Below the pieces are notes generated by a model. That model searched no databases, was not told where the DNA came from, and saw only the letters and a list, made by a program, of their open reading frames with translations. From the NCBI GenBank assembly GCA_021849295.1, contig JAJZTA010000014.1, positions 1 to 64,000 of the forward strand: a stretch of DNA of 64,000 nucleotides, written 5' to 3'. Positions 6,858 through 16,209 of the stretch are shown here, piece after piece (the first letter of the stretch is position 1; every line of letters begins with the position of its first letter). Source of the DNA: Pseudomonadota bacterium (GTDB taxonomy: Bacteria > Pseudomonadota > Alphaproteobacteria > Micavibrionales > UBA2020). A program made the position numbers and the translations under genes.

Positions 6858-8669
6858 GTGGCTGTCACAAAGCGCCATGACAAGCTAAACTACGAAATAC
6901 TCTTCTTGCTTGTTCTCTTTTTCTGTCTGTGCATATACATCGGCAGAAATATCTTCAAAGTCCTCGCCCTCCCTCACAGCCACCATCCCTTATGGCGCTC
7001 CGCTTATGACTCATGGTACGGCCTGATTTTTGCGCGGCAATGGCTGACGGGCGGCGGTTTTCATGACCGCATGATGTATTTTACAAACGCCCCGTTTAAC
7101 GGCGTAAAAACCCATCTGACGGCGCCCACAAACCTTCTGCTGGCACCCTTCTTTTATAATACGCCGCCGTGGCTTCCCATCAATACGAGACTGATGATCT
7201 CTGCCGCGATCGTGCCGCCCCTGCTGGGCCTGCTTTCTTTCCTGACGCTGCTCTGGGGCTCAAAAAAAGCATCTCCGTCTTGCAAAGGTTCCCTCTTTCT
7301 TCTCCTCGCCCTGTTTTTCCTGCCGGATGTGATCCTGCTTCACTTTCAGGCCGGCTTTGCCGACCATCACCCGCTGCAGATATTTCTATGGTGCCTGACA
7401 ATTATATTCTATGTGCAGCGCCCAAACCTGAAAAACTCCCTGATCCTCGGATTTGTTCTCGCGCTCAGTCTTTGGGTCAGCGTTGAAGCGCTTATATTTT
7501 TCACGGCGCTCTGCGCTCTTCTGGGGACGGCAGCCATCATAAAACCTTCATATATAAAGTCCCTTGTCGCTTTTTGCGCCTCTACAGCCTTCTTTTCGAC
7601 GGTCGCATTGGCCATTGAAGTCCCGATCAAAAACTTTTTCAGCCATGTGACGTACAACAGTATTTCAATCGTGCAGATTACTTTCCTCGTATTTGCAACA
7701 ATCATTTCCATTGTCGCCATGCCCGTCTTCCACAACAGCACATCGTGGAAAAGCAGAGCAGCCGCAGCCGCAGCAGCAGGCATCGCCCTTGCCTTGTCCA
7801 TGCACGCCGTTTTTCCGTTGTTCTTTCAAGGCCCCTTTGTAGGAGATCCTTATATAAACAGGGAAATTCTTAACATTGTCGCAGAAACACAGCCGTTATT
7901 TAAAAGCTCGTTAAGCGTCATACTTGTCATTTCCGCACAGCCGCTTCTGGCAGCAGCCGTGCTTTATATGCGCCTCCGCCGCCGCAAACTATTATGGCAG
8001 GATGCCTCCATGGCCTTTCTTCTCGCTCTCACAAGCGCAATGATGTTCGTAATGATCCGCTGGTATCAATATGCTCTGCCAATAGCGGCATATATACTTT
8101 TGACACGGCTGCCACCCCTCGTGCGCCTGTATGGCAGAAAGAACGCGCTCCTCAGAAAACTCGGGCCCCTACAAGGATCCCTCGGCATCCTGTATATTAC
8201 AATATTGCTGGCCTACGCGCCCGTCATCAGCCTGTCCGGTCACCACGCCCCCTCTTCCATAGCGCTTTGCCGCGATACGACCGCACAGCTTATAGAGACA
8301 GGGAAACTTCAAACACTTCTCGGAAAGAAACCCCTTATATTATATATCGAGCCCGGGTTCTCCGGCCTCGCAGGGTTCCTTACGCCCTACCGCGTCATCG
8401 CCGGCTACAGAGACAAAGAAACCATAGGTCTCCACGACATGACCGGAATAGCCAAAGCCGGGTCGCCGCAGGCTGCGCTCCCCCTGCTGAAAAAGCGGCA
8501 GGTCGATGCCCTGCTCATATGCCCGGCTGAATACAAGAAGGGCAGCTGGTTTAAAAAGATAGCAGCAGAGAAAGACACCCTGCCGGACTGGCTGCGTATG
8601 ATCCCCCTGCCAAAAGCCGGCTCTCCCCAGGACGGCCCTGTACTGCTAAGGGTACGGAAATCAGACTGA
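6858..8669 (+). CDS. STT3-like GT-C membrane glycosyltransferase
   Basis: This 603-aa protein has about a dozen hydrophobic segments and a soluble C-terminal third. Two features recall oligosaccharyltransferases of the STT3/AglB/PglB type: an acidic residue in the first outer loop (SAYDSWYGLIFARQWLTGG, about residue 51) and a DHH motif in the next outer loop (AGFADHHPLQIFLW). A WWDYG-type motif is not seen, so it may instead be a lipid-linked-sugar GT-C enzyme of another subgroup. The start is GTG with a poorly spaced AAGGG. Base composition and codon use are AT-richer than the ATP synthase genes just upstream, which suggests a different origin. Confidence 0.6.
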   Translation: MAVTKRHDKLNYEILFLLVLFFCLCIYIGRNIFKVLALPHSHHPLWRSAYDSWYGLIFARQWLTGGGFHDRMMYFTNAPFNGVKTHLTAPTNLLLAPFFYNTPPWLPINTRLMISAAIVPPLLGLLSFLTLLWGSKKASPSCKGSLFLLLALFFLPDVILLHFQAGFADHHPLQIFLWCLTIIFYVQRPNLKNSLILGFVLALSLWVSVEALIFFTALCALLGTAAIIKPSYIKSLVAFCASTAFFSTVALAIEVPIKNFFSHVTYNSISIVQITFLVFATIISIVAMPVFHNSTSWKSRAAAAAAAGIALALSMHAVFPLFFQGPFVGDPYINREILNIVAETQPLFKSSLSVILVISAQPLLAAAVLYMRLRRRKLLWQDASMAFLLALTSAMMFVMIRWYQYALPIAAYILLTRLPPLVRLYGRKNALLRKLGPLQGSLGILYITILLAYAPVISLSGHHAPSSIALCRDTTAQLIETGKLQTLLGKKPLILYIEPGFSGLAGFLTPYRVIAGYRDKETIGLHDMTGIAKAGSPQAALPLLKKRQVDALLICPAEYKKGSWFKKIAAEKDTLPDWLRMIPLPKAGSPQDGPVLLRVRKSD

Positions 8670-8688
8670 TGTGATGAACGGAATACCG

Positions 8689-9651
8689 CTAGGGTTTCGG
8701 ACGCTGGCCGCCGTTTCCTTTTGAGGCCTTGGGCCCTGCGGACGGCGCGTTGTCCTGCTCGCGTGCCTGCGCTATTTGCCCGAAGCGGCTGCCAAGCGTG
8801 GCAGACGGCTTTTCTCCGGTCAGCCTGCAAGCCCGAAGCCTGACGCGCGCGCCATAGGTCGCGGCCACGTTTTTAACGATGTCCGTTTTGTAGTAAATGC
8901 CGGGTTCGGCCTGGTTCCAGCCGGCAACCATTTTGCCGTCGCCCACATACTGCGCGCACAGCCGCCAGAACGCCTGCATCTTCTTCGCGTCGGACGGCCC
9001 TTCTTTGTCCGGCCAAGCCTCTTCCAGCGCCGTGCGCAGCGGCGCATACAAAGTTTCCTGCACCTCCGCCGCGTCCTGCGCCTCCTGCGCCAGCGCCTCG
9101 GCGGCCGGCTTCGCGCCTTCCGTCAGGGCGCAGACGGCCAGCCTGTCGATCACGACCGGCATGCCCTCGGGAAACTGCTCCGTACAGACGGGAACGCGGC
9201 CGATATTGACCAGCCATCTGTCCCAGAAGTCGATCTGCTGTTCCTCCAGCCGTACCTTCAGATAATCGATTTTCCGCGCATCCTGCTCGAGGTTGCAACC
9301 GGGACAGATTTCGACATAGGCGTGGCCGGCCTCGATCCCTGCCAGCGGGCGCAGAACCCAGCCGCTGTCGTCCACCCTGCTCCAGCCGAAACGGCCGTTT
9401 TCAGGGTCGGAATGCTCGATGCGGATGACCAGCCCATACTGGTTGAGGAACACAAGGCCGCCCTCCGCCCCCGCCAGAAACTCCTTGCCGCTCCGCGGCG
9501 CAGGCAGACCGAGACGGTCGAAGACCTCCAGCACGTTATTCGCGGACGTCTTCCCGAACAATTCCTGCAAATAACCTGCAAAGGTCATTTTCTGCAATTC
9601 CCGCGCCTTTTTATCATGCGGTTGCGGTTTTGATTGCGATGGCTTTCTCAT
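8689..9651 (-). CDS. Hypothetical soluble protein, 320 aa
   Basis: I do not recognise this family. The protein begins MRKPSQSKPQPHDKKARELQ behind AAGAAGAA, which is a better start than the upstream ATG at 9711. The middle has alternating beta-like strands (GGLVFLNQYGLVIRIEH) and a Cys pair in EICPGCNLEQ, reminiscent of a structural knuckle. The C-terminal part is helical and ends in a Lys/Gly/Pro-rich tail. It converges with the glycosyltransferase gene. Confidence 0.6.
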   Translation of the reverse strand: MRKPSQSKPQPHDKKARELQKMTFAGYLQELFGKTSANNVLEVFDRLGLPAPRSGKEFLAGAEGGLVFLNQYGLVIRIEHSDPENGRFGWSRVDDSGWVLRPLAGIEAGHAYVEICPGCNLEQDARKIDYLKVRLEEQQIDFWDRWLVNIGRVPVCTEQFPEGMPVVIDRLAVCALTEGAKPAAEALAQEAQDAAEVQETLYAPLRTALEEAWPDKEGPSDAKKMQAFWRLCAQYVGDGKMVAGWNQAEPGIYYKTDIVKNVAATYGARVRLRACRLTGEKPSATLGSRFGQIAQAREQDNAPSAGPKASKGNGGQRPKP

Positions 9652-9832
9652 GGCATTTCTTCTTAAATTTGATTTGCATAAAATGTAGCACAAGCGCTTC
9701 AAAAATAGCAAACTATTTTATGAAATATTAGCCGGAAATAATTTTATATTTACATAACCAGATAATGGTCAAAGCCAAATAAAGGGAGTATAAATACAAA
9801 CAAACCAGCCACCGCAAAAAACGAGGTTTCCC

Positions 9833-12800
9833 ATGAAACATGCAGGAAAAGAGCAGCCAGCCATGAATGATCTCACCGCCCTGATGACGCGCATGAACGA
9901 CGCCTATCACCTCGACGAAAACGCCGCCGTGAAAGAATATCTCGCCGCCATCCGCTTCGACGACAACGCCAGAACGCGCATCAACAGCACGGCCAGACAA
10001 CTGGTCGAGAATGTTCGCGCCAAAAGAAAACTGTTCGGCGGACTCGACAGCTTCCTGCAGGAATTCGGCCTCACCACCAAGGAAGGCGTGGCGCTGATGT
10101 GCCTTGCCGAGGCCCTCCTCCGCATTCCCGACAAAGAAACGGCCGACCTGCTGATCCGCGACAAGATGAGCGGCGCGGACTGGAACCAGCACCTTGGCAA
10201 AGGCCATGACCTCTTCGTCAACGCCTCGACATGGGCCTTGATGCTGACCGGCAAGGTCATCAGCGACGTCGAGGACGAAGCCAGAGGCCTGATCCCGCGC
10301 ATGGGCGAGCCCGTTATCCGCAGGGCCATGCTGCAGGTCATGAAGATTATGGGCCAGCAGTTCGTCATGGGCCGCGTGATCGAGGAAGGCCTCGCCCGCG
10401 GCGCGGAAGCCGAGAAGATGGGCTACCGCCACTCGTTCGACATGCTCGGCGAAGGCGCGCGCACAATGGAAGACGCAGAGCGCTATTTCAGCAACTACGC
10501 CATGGCCATCGATGCTATCGGCAAGGCGGCCAACGGCCGCGGCGTGATTTCATCTCCCGGCATCTCGGTCAAGCTTTCCGCCCTGCACCCGCGTTTCGAA
10601 TATGCGCACCGCGACGTTTGCGTGCCCGTGCTTTCCGCAAAAGTGCTGGAACTGGCGGAAAAATGCGCCGGTTACGGCATCGGCATGACCGTCGACGCGG
10701 AAGAAGCGCACAGGCTGGAAATCACCCTCGACATCATCGGCAACGTTCTCCCCGATCCCAAGCTCAAAGACTGGGAAGGCTTCGGCCTCGCGTTGCAAGC
10801 CTATCAGAAACGCGCCGGCCGCGCGCTCGACTGGCTCATCGGCCTGATGGAAAACAGCAACCGCCGCATGATGCTGCGCCTCGTCAAAGGCGCCTATTGG
10901 GACAGCGAAATCAAGTACGCGCAAGTGAACGGCCTGCCCGGCTACCCCGTCTTCACGCGCAAGAACGCGACCGACGTTTCCTACCTCGCCTGTGCGGCGA
11001 AGATGATGGATCGGCGCGATATTCTCTACCCGATGTTCGCCACGCACAACGCCTACACAGTCGCCGCGTTGATCGAGCTGGCAGGCAAAAACAAAAAGGA
11101 CTTCGAATTCCAGCGCCTGCACGGCATGGGCGAGCCGCTCTATCACCAGATTGTAGGCCTCGAGGAAGGCAAATACCCCTGCCGCGTCTACGCGCCCGTC
11201 GGCAGCCATCAGGATTTGCTGCCCTACCTCGTCCGCCGCCTGCTGGAAAACGGCGCGAACTCCAGCTTCGTCAACCGCCTACAAAACGACAAGGTGCCGG
11301 TGGAAGACATCATCGCCGATCCGGTTCTCTACATGGAGAAGCTGGACAGCAAGCCGCACCCGAAAATCCCCCTGCCCGCCGACATCTACGGCACGTCGCG
11401 CAAGAACTCCAAAGGCATCGAATTCGCCAACACCAACGTCAGCGCGAAGTTCCTGCAGGACGTCGAAAACTTTGCCAGCCAGCGTTATGCCGTCGCGCCG
11501 ATGATCAACGGCATGACCAAAATCGGCAGCTCGCAAAAAATCCTCAGCCCCGTCGACAACCGCCGCGAAGTCGGCACCGTGACGATGGCGACGAAAGAGG
11601 ACATGGAGCTGGCCCTCGCCACGGCGCATGACGCTTTCCCATCGTGGAACGACACCCCCGCAGACGACCGCGCCGCCTGCCTTGAGCGCATGGCGGACCT
11701 GATGGAAGAAAACACGGCGGAATTCACATCGCTCTGCGTCCGTGAAGCGGGCAAATCCCTGCCCGACGCGATTGCCGAGGTCCGCGAAGCGGTGGATTTC
11801 TGCCGCTACTACGCCGTCCAAGGCCGCAAACATTTCGGCGAAGCGATCACGCTCCCCGGCCCGACGGGCGAAGCGAACCTGCTCTCGCACCACGGTCGCG
11901 GCGTGTTTCTCTGCATCAGCCCGTGGAACTTCCCGCTGGCCATCTTCATGGGACAGGTTTCCGCGGCATTGATGGCGGGCAACGCCGTCATCGCCAAACC
12001 GGCGGAGCAAACCTGCATCATCGCGCAAAAGGCCGTCGAACTGCTCTACAAGGCAGGCATCCCCAAGGACGTTCTCTCCTTCGTGCCCGCCAAGGGCGAA
12101 CTCGCGGGCGAAGTGATGGTCGCGGACGAACGCATCACCGGCGTCTGCTTCACCGGCTCGACCGAAGTCGCGCAACTGATCAACCGCACGCTCGCCAACC
12201 GCAAGGGCGCCATCGCCCCTCTAATCGCCGAAACCGGCGGGCAGAACGCGATGATCGTCGATTCCAGCGCCCTGCCGGAGCAGATCGTGGACGATGTGAT
12301 TACATCCGCTTTCCGCTCTGCGGGACAACGCTGCTCGGCACTGCGCGTGCTGTTCGTGCCGGAAGACATTGCCGATAAAGTCATCACCATGCTTGATGGC
12401 GCCTGTCAGGAACTCGTTCTCGGCGATCCGGCACAGCTCTCGACCGACATCGGCCCTGTCATCGACAAGGATGCGCTGGCTATCCTCGAAGAACATGCCT
12501 CCCGCATGGACAAAGAAGCGACGCCGCTGGCAAAAGTCGACATGCCGGACAACTGCAAAGACGGCACGTTCTTCGCGCCCCGCGCTTATGAAATCGCATC
12601 GCTCGACGTGCTGAAGCGCGAGGTGTTCGGCCCGATCCTGCACGTTATCCGCTACAAGGCGGGCGAGATCGACGCCGTGATCGACCAGATCAATGCGACG
12701 GGCTACGGCCTCACCTTCGGCATCCACACGCGCATCGACCACCAGATGCGTAGCGCCTGCGCGCGCGTGAACGCAGGCAATTGCTATGTCAACCGCACTA

Positions 12801-12973
12801 TCATCGGCGCGGTCGTCGGCGTGCAGCCGTTCGGCGGGCAAGGCCTCTCCGGCACCGGCCCGAAAGCCGGCGGACCGCACTATCTTTTCCGTTTTGCCAC
12901 AGAAAAAAGCGTCAGCATCAATACTACCGCTTCCGGTGGAAACACAACGCTGGTATCCTTGGCGGAGGAATAA
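9833..12973 (+). CDS. putA: Bifunctional proline dehydrogenase / glutamate-semialdehyde dehydrogenase
   Basis: This 1046-aa enzyme oxidises proline to glutamate in two steps. The FAD-dependent PRODH barrel (about 60-500) shows RLVKGAYWDSEIKYAQ and ATHNA. The aldehyde dehydrogenase domain (about 540-1030) shows SPWNFPLAIFMGQ for NAD binding, ETGGQNAMIVDSS with the catalytic Glu, and SAGQRCSALRV with the nucleophilic Cys. The length fits the short PutA type, without the N-terminal ribbon-helix-helix DNA-binding domain of trifunctional PutA, so it should not repress itself. The start at 9833 follows ACGAGG. An ATG at 9863 is a possible alternative. Confidence 0.96.
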   Translation: MKHAGKEQPAMNDLTALMTRMNDAYHLDENAAVKEYLAAIRFDDNARTRINSTARQLVENVRAKRKLFGGLDSFLQEFGLTTKEGVALMCLAEALLRIPDKETADLLIRDKMSGADWNQHLGKGHDLFVNASTWALMLTGKVISDVEDEARGLIPRMGEPVIRRAMLQVMKIMGQQFVMGRVIEEGLARGAEAEKMGYRHSFDMLGEGARTMEDAERYFSNYAMAIDAIGKAANGRGVISSPGISVKLSALHPRFEYAHRDVCVPVLSAKVLELAEKCAGYGIGMTVDAEEAHRLEITLDIIGNVLPDPKLKDWEGFGLALQAYQKRAGRALDWLIGLMENSNRRMMLRLVKGAYWDSEIKYAQVNGLPGYPVFTRKNATDVSYLACAAKMMDRRDILYPMFATHNAYTVAALIELAGKNKKDFEFQRLHGMGEPLYHQIVGLEEGKYPCRVYAPVGSHQDLLPYLVRRLLENGANSSFVNRLQNDKVPVEDIIADPVLYMEKLDSKPHPKIPLPADIYGTSRKNSKGIEFANTNVSAKFLQDVENFASQRYAVAPMINGMTKIGSSQKILSPVDNRREVGTVTMATKEDMELALATAHDAFPSWNDTPADDRAACLERMADLMEENTAEFTSLCVREAGKSLPDAIAEVREAVDFCRYYAVQGRKHFGEAITLPGPTGEANLLSHHGRGVFLCISPWNFPLAIFMGQVSAALMAGNAVIAKPAEQTCIIAQKAVELLYKAGIPKDVLSFVPAKGELAGEVMVADERITGVCFTGSTEVAQLINRTLANRKGAIAPLIAETGGQNAMIVDSSALPEQIVDDVITSAFRSAGQRCSALRVLFVPEDIADKVITMLDGACQELVLGDPAQLSTDIGPVIDKDALAILEEHASRMDKEATPLAKVDMPDNCKDGTFFAPRAYEIASLDVLKREVFGPILHVIRYKAGEIDAVIDQINATGYGLTFGIHTRIDHQMRSACARVNAGNCYVNRTIIGAVVGVQPFGGQGLSGTGPKAGGPHYLFRFATEKSVSINTTASGGNTTLVSLAEE

Positions 12974-13006
12974 CGGTATTCAGGTATTATTTAACTAAAA
13001 TAGAGT

Positions 13007-13423
13007 ATGGAAATGAAGCTTAGTTCAGCGCTCGAGAAGCTGAAAGACAGTTCTGTCACAGTTGCGGGGAAATATGTTGAGGGGGACTTTGTTTCTCTGG
13101 TCGTCACGTTTTCCCAAGGGACGGTTCTGCGCAGCGATTATTGGCGCATCATAAAAAACGGAACGAACAAACTCTGCAATTTCGACTATGAGCAGAAGTA
13201 CGGGATTCCCATGCCCCTCAACGTGTTCACGGAAGCGAAAAACGAACTGGAAGGAAAAGTCGTCACCGCCGCCAGACTGGAAAAAGAGAGTTCCGATCTG
13301 ACGTTCGAGTTCACCGATAACCTCAAGCTTCAGGTGTTCAATTTCACGGGCTATGAGGTGTGGCATCTCACCTTCCCCGACGGAACGATAGACTATTCGA
13401 ACCGTGTCCGCAAAGCTGAATGA
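13007..13423 (+). CDS. Hypothetical protein, 138 aa
   Basis: The family is not recognised. The product is small, beta-rich and soluble, with several aromatic residues (VLRSDYWRIIKNG, GYEVWHLTFPDGT). The pattern of short strands resembles small immunity-like or DUF6188-type folds, but this is only an impression. The ribosome site is weak and the start could also be the ATG at 13013. Its end nearly abuts nadD. Confidence 0.55.
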   Translation: MEMKLSSALEKLKDSSVTVAGKYVEGDFVSLVVTFSQGTVLRSDYWRIIKNGTNKLCNFDYEQKYGIPMPLNVFTEAKNELEGKVVTAARLEKESSDLTFEFTDNLKLQVFNFTGYEVWHLTFPDGTIDYSNRVRKAE

Positions 13424-13442
13424 CGGCGCGCGGCGGGCAGCA

Positions 13443-14030
13443 ATGATCCCTCACCGCACAATCGGCCTCCTCGGCGGCTCATTCAATCCGGCACATGAAG
13501 GACATCTGCACATCAGCCTTTATGCGCTGAAAATGCTGGGGCTGGACGCCGTCTGGTGGATGATCAGCCCGCAAAATCCTTTGAAATCGACCGATGGCAT
13601 GGCGCCGCTGACGGAGCGTCTGGCGAGCGCGGAAAAAATCGTCGACGGGCATCCGCGCATTTTCGTTACCGACATCGAGCAGCATCTGGGCACGCGCTAC
13701 ACCGCCGATACGGTCACCGCGCTGAAAAAGCGCTTCCCGCACACGCGTTTCGTCTGGCTGATGGGCACGGACAACCTGCTGCAGGTCCACCGCTGGCAGG
13801 AATGGGAGAAGATCTACCGCAGCGTCCCCGTCGCCGTCCTCGACCGCCCACCGCGCGGCAACAACATCAAGTCCTGCCGCGCGCTGGAACGCTTCCGCGA
13901 CCGCCTTTTGCCGCAGGACGAGGCCCGGCGCCTCAAAACCTCCCGCCTGCCGGCCTGGACGATCCTGCACATCCCTCTGAACAGCCAGTCGGCGACGGCT
14001 ATTCGGGAAACAAGGAAGTTGCGGACTTAA
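13443..14030 (+). CDS. nadD: Nicotinate-nucleotide adenylyltransferase
   Basis: This roughly 195-aa enzyme forms NaAD from nicotinate mononucleotide and ATP. The nucleotidyltransferase signature LLGGSFNPAHEGHL at the N-terminus holds the catalytic HxGH. WLMGTDNLLQVHRWQEW and the C-terminal SQSATAIRETR (ISSTxIR-like) are also conserved. I place the start at the ATG at 13443 because the protein begins right at the conserved strand. A GTG at 13404 would overlap the previous gene. It heads the alphaproteobacterial nadD-rsfS-rlmH run. Confidence 0.93.
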   Translation: MIPHRTIGLLGGSFNPAHEGHLHISLYALKMLGLDAVWWMISPQNPLKSTDGMAPLTERLASAEKIVDGHPRIFVTDIEQHLGTRYTADTVTALKKRFPHTRFVWLMGTDNLLQVHRWQEWEKIYRSVPVAVLDRPPRGNNIKSCRALERFRDRLLPQDEARRLKTSRLPAWTILHIPLNSQSATAIRETRKLRT

Positions 14031-14047
14031 CCCGTGTACGCTATAAT
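14019..14047 (+). promoter_or_regulatory. Predicted promoter placing the start site on the rsfS ATG
   Basis: TTGCGG at 14019-14024 and a consensus TATAAT at 14042-14047 are 17 bp apart. Counting seven bases beyond the -10 box puts the expected transcription start at the A of the rsfS ATG (14054). No ribosome site precedes that ATG, so this could produce a leaderless mRNA. Confidence 0.5.
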
Positions 14048-14053
14048 CCGGCT

Positions 14054-14566
14054 ATGAAAGCGAAGAAGACCGCCATTAAAAAATCATCCGCGAAAAAAAC
14101 CCGAAAGGCTCCCGCCAAAAAGGCTGTAGCCGCCAGAACCGTTAAAAAAACCGTAAAAAAACCTGCAACAAAAACCGTAAAAAAATCCGTCAAGTCCGCC
14201 GCCGTCAAAAAGCCAGCGGACTTGCAGGATTTCATCTCCGCCGCGCTCGACGCCGAAAAGGGACAAAACATCGTCTGCATACCGCTGAAGGGCAAGACGA
14301 GCATCGCCGATTACATGGTCATCGCCACCGGCACCTCCTCGCGGCACGTCGCCTCCATGGCGCGGAACCTGCGCGAAAAACTCAATCACGACCGCCAGAT
14401 CAAGGCCCGCGTCGAAGGGCTGGAATCGGGCGACTGGGCGATCATCGACACCGGCGACGTGATGGTGCATATCTTCCGCGCCGAAGTGCGCGCGTTTTAC
14501 GACCTCGAAAAGCTCTGGGGCGGGGATTTTTCGACGGTGAACTATACGCGCTACCAGTCGGTTTAA
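14054..14566 (+). CDS. rsfS: Ribosomal silencing factor with Lys-rich N-terminal extension
   Basis: RsfS binds uL14 on the 50S subunit and blocks subunit joining in starvation. The conserved domain covers about residues 55-170: LQDFISAALDAEKGQNIVCI, DYMVIATGTSSRHV and the surface VEGLESGDWAIIDTGDVMVHIF. Ahead of it lies a stretch of about 52 residues made of KK, A and T repeats, histone H1-like, which ordinary RsfS proteins of about 110 residues lack. It may add nonspecific RNA binding. The ATG has no ribosome site and lies where a leaderless transcript would start. Confidence 0.9.
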   Translation: MKAKKTAIKKSSAKKTRKAPAKKAVAARTVKKTVKKPATKTVKKSVKSAAVKKPADLQDFISAALDAEKGQNIVCIPLKGKTSIADYMVIATGTSSRHVASMARNLREKLNHDRQIKARVEGLESGDWAIIDTGDVMVHIFRAEVRAFYDLEKLWGGDFSTVNYTRYQSV

Positions 14567-15019
14567 ATGAAAATCCGCATTATCGCCGTCGGGCGGCAAA
14601 AAGCCTCTCCGGCCAAAGAGCTTTGCGAGGAATACCTCAAACGCATGAAATGGGACGTCAGCCTCAGGGAGGTCAACACCCCCAAAGGCGCGACATCGGC
14701 GCAGGAAGCACCGCTCATCCTGCAGGAACTCGAAAAGCAGCAATCCCTCGTCGTGGCCCTCGACGAGCGCGGCGAAACACTCACCAGCCCCGCCTTCGCC
14801 AAAAAGCTCTCCGGCTGGCAGGACAGCGCACCCGCCAACACCGTCACATTCCTGATCGGCGGCGCAGATGGTTTCGATAATAAGGTGCGCGAAAAATCAG
14901 GCTTTTTACTGTCTTTCGGCAAACAAACGTGGCCTCACATGCTCGTTCGCGTTATGCTGTTAGAACAGCTTTACCGTGCCCAGCAGATTATCGCCGGACA
15001 CCCGTATCATAGACAATAG
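14567..15019 (+). CDS. rlmH: 23S rRNA pseudouridine-1915 N3-methyltransferase
   Basis: This 150-aa SPOUT-class enzyme methylates pseudouridine 1915 in helix 69 of 23S rRNA. FLIGGADGFDNKV forms the knotted SAM site and the C-terminus EQLYRAQQIIAGHPYHR is diagnostic. The start codon follows the rsfS stop directly, indicating coupled translation. Confidence 0.96.
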   Translation: MKIRIIAVGRQKASPAKELCEEYLKRMKWDVSLREVNTPKGATSAQEAPLILQELEKQQSLVVALDERGETLTSPAFAKKLSGWQDSAPANTVTFLIGGADGFDNKVREKSGFLLSFGKQTWPHMLVRVMLLEQLYRAQQIIAGHPYHRQ

Positions 15020-15031
15020 GCGACAAGTGGG

Positions 15032-16207
15032 ATGAACATAGCGAAAGGACAACGCCTAACTTTCCTCCTCTGCACATGCCTTATGGCCGTTGTCCTGCTG
15101 CCGCCCGTTTCCGCACGCTGCAATATCGCGAGTTACGCCAGCAAGGCCGACAATATCCGCAACGAGATCATCGCACGGCAAACGGCCCACGCCATGCTCG
15201 CCCACAAATCTGACGAGCTGAACGCACAGGTCTCCGATCTGAAGGAAAACCTCGTCCGCGTTTCAAGAAACCTGCGCATCAGTCAGGACGACCTCACCCA
15301 GACGGGCGAGACACTGCAGAACCTCGAACAAAAAAAGCGTCTGGTCATAGAAAAATTATACAAGGACCAGCAGGCCATGGGCGGGCTTGTTTCCGCGATC
15401 AGGAAGTACGCGCAAATGACGACTCCGGACATGCTGATGCAGACAAATCCGGTCGATGCCGCCCGCGCATCTCTGGTTATGAAATCGGTCATGCCGCGCC
15501 TGCAAAAACAGGCCAGCCTTCTCAAGGCGGAGCTTGCTGAAATCAAGACACTGGAAGATTCCATCCAGCAACAAAAAGCGCTGCAAACGGCGCAAACGCA
15601 AAGACTGAACAAACAGCAGAATACCCTCACCCTTTTGCTGGCGGCACGACAAAAGCTTTATAATAGTACGGAAAATCAACGCCGCGCGCAGGAAATACAG
15701 GTTGCTAAACTCACAAAAGAATCTAAAAATCTTGAAGACTTAGTAAGAAGACTTAAACTTAAAGAGCAACATTACAAAAGCCTCCAGCATGCTCAAGAGG
15801 CTCAAAGAGCCCACCGGCCGGGTGATCTGATCATGCCCGTGAGCGGGAAAGTATTCATCGCCTTCGGCCAGAAGAACGAACTGGGGGCGCGCAGCGAAGG
15901 CATCACATTTTCCACAAGCCCCGGCGCAAGCGTTGTCGCGCCCCTTGCCGGAATCGTCCGCTTCGCCGGCCCCTTCCAGAAATACAAGCAAATCTTGATT
16001 ATCGAGCATAAGGGCGGGTATCATAGCCTTATTACCGGACTGGCGCACATCGACACTGTCGTTGGTGCGTCTCTCGCGGCCGGTGAGCCCGTCGGAGTGG
16101 CAAAGACGTCCGGCTCTCCCCGGATCTACTTCGAACTGCGCCATAACGGGAAACCCATCAATCCCCAGAGGTTATTGCTTGCACAACTGAAACAGGAAAA
16201 AAGCTAG
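15032..16207 (+). CDS. EnvC-like murein hydrolase activator (degenerate LytM)
   Basis: This 391-aa secreted protein has a signal peptide (cleavage near VSARC), a long coiled coil (about 35-260) and a C-terminal M23/LytM fold. The zinc ligands of active M23 peptidases are missing: the first His/Asp motif reads ARSEGITF, and the HxH strand reads RIYFELR instead of HLHFELR. As with E. coli EnvC, it should activate an amidase at the division septum rather than cut peptidoglycan itself. It lies 12 bp after rlmH and 2 bp before ctpA. Confidence 0.87.
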   Translation: MNIAKGQRLTFLLCTCLMAVVLLPPVSARCNIASYASKADNIRNEIIARQTAHAMLAHKSDELNAQVSDLKENLVRVSRNLRISQDDLTQTGETLQNLEQKKRLVIEKLYKDQQAMGGLVSAIRKYAQMTTPDMLMQTNPVDAARASLVMKSVMPRLQKQASLLKAELAEIKTLEDSIQQQKALQTAQTQRLNKQQNTLTLLLAARQKLYNSTENQRRAQEIQVAKLTKESKNLEDLVRRLKLKEQHYKSLQHAQEAQRAHRPGDLIMPVSGKVFIAFGQKNELGARSEGITFSTSPGASVVAPLAGIVRFAGPFQKYKQILIIEHKGGYHSLITGLAHIDTVVGASLAAGEPVGVAKTSGSPRIYFELRHNGKPINPQRLLLAQLKQEKS

Positions 16208-16209
16208 CC

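Noticed and set aside
13556..14053. An N-terminal extension of RsfS reading through nadD
   Set aside because: It overlaps the conserved nadD frame completely and has shadow-like composition.
15032..16207. An active M23 endopeptidase
   Set aside because: The metal-binding His/Asp residues are replaced in both motifs.
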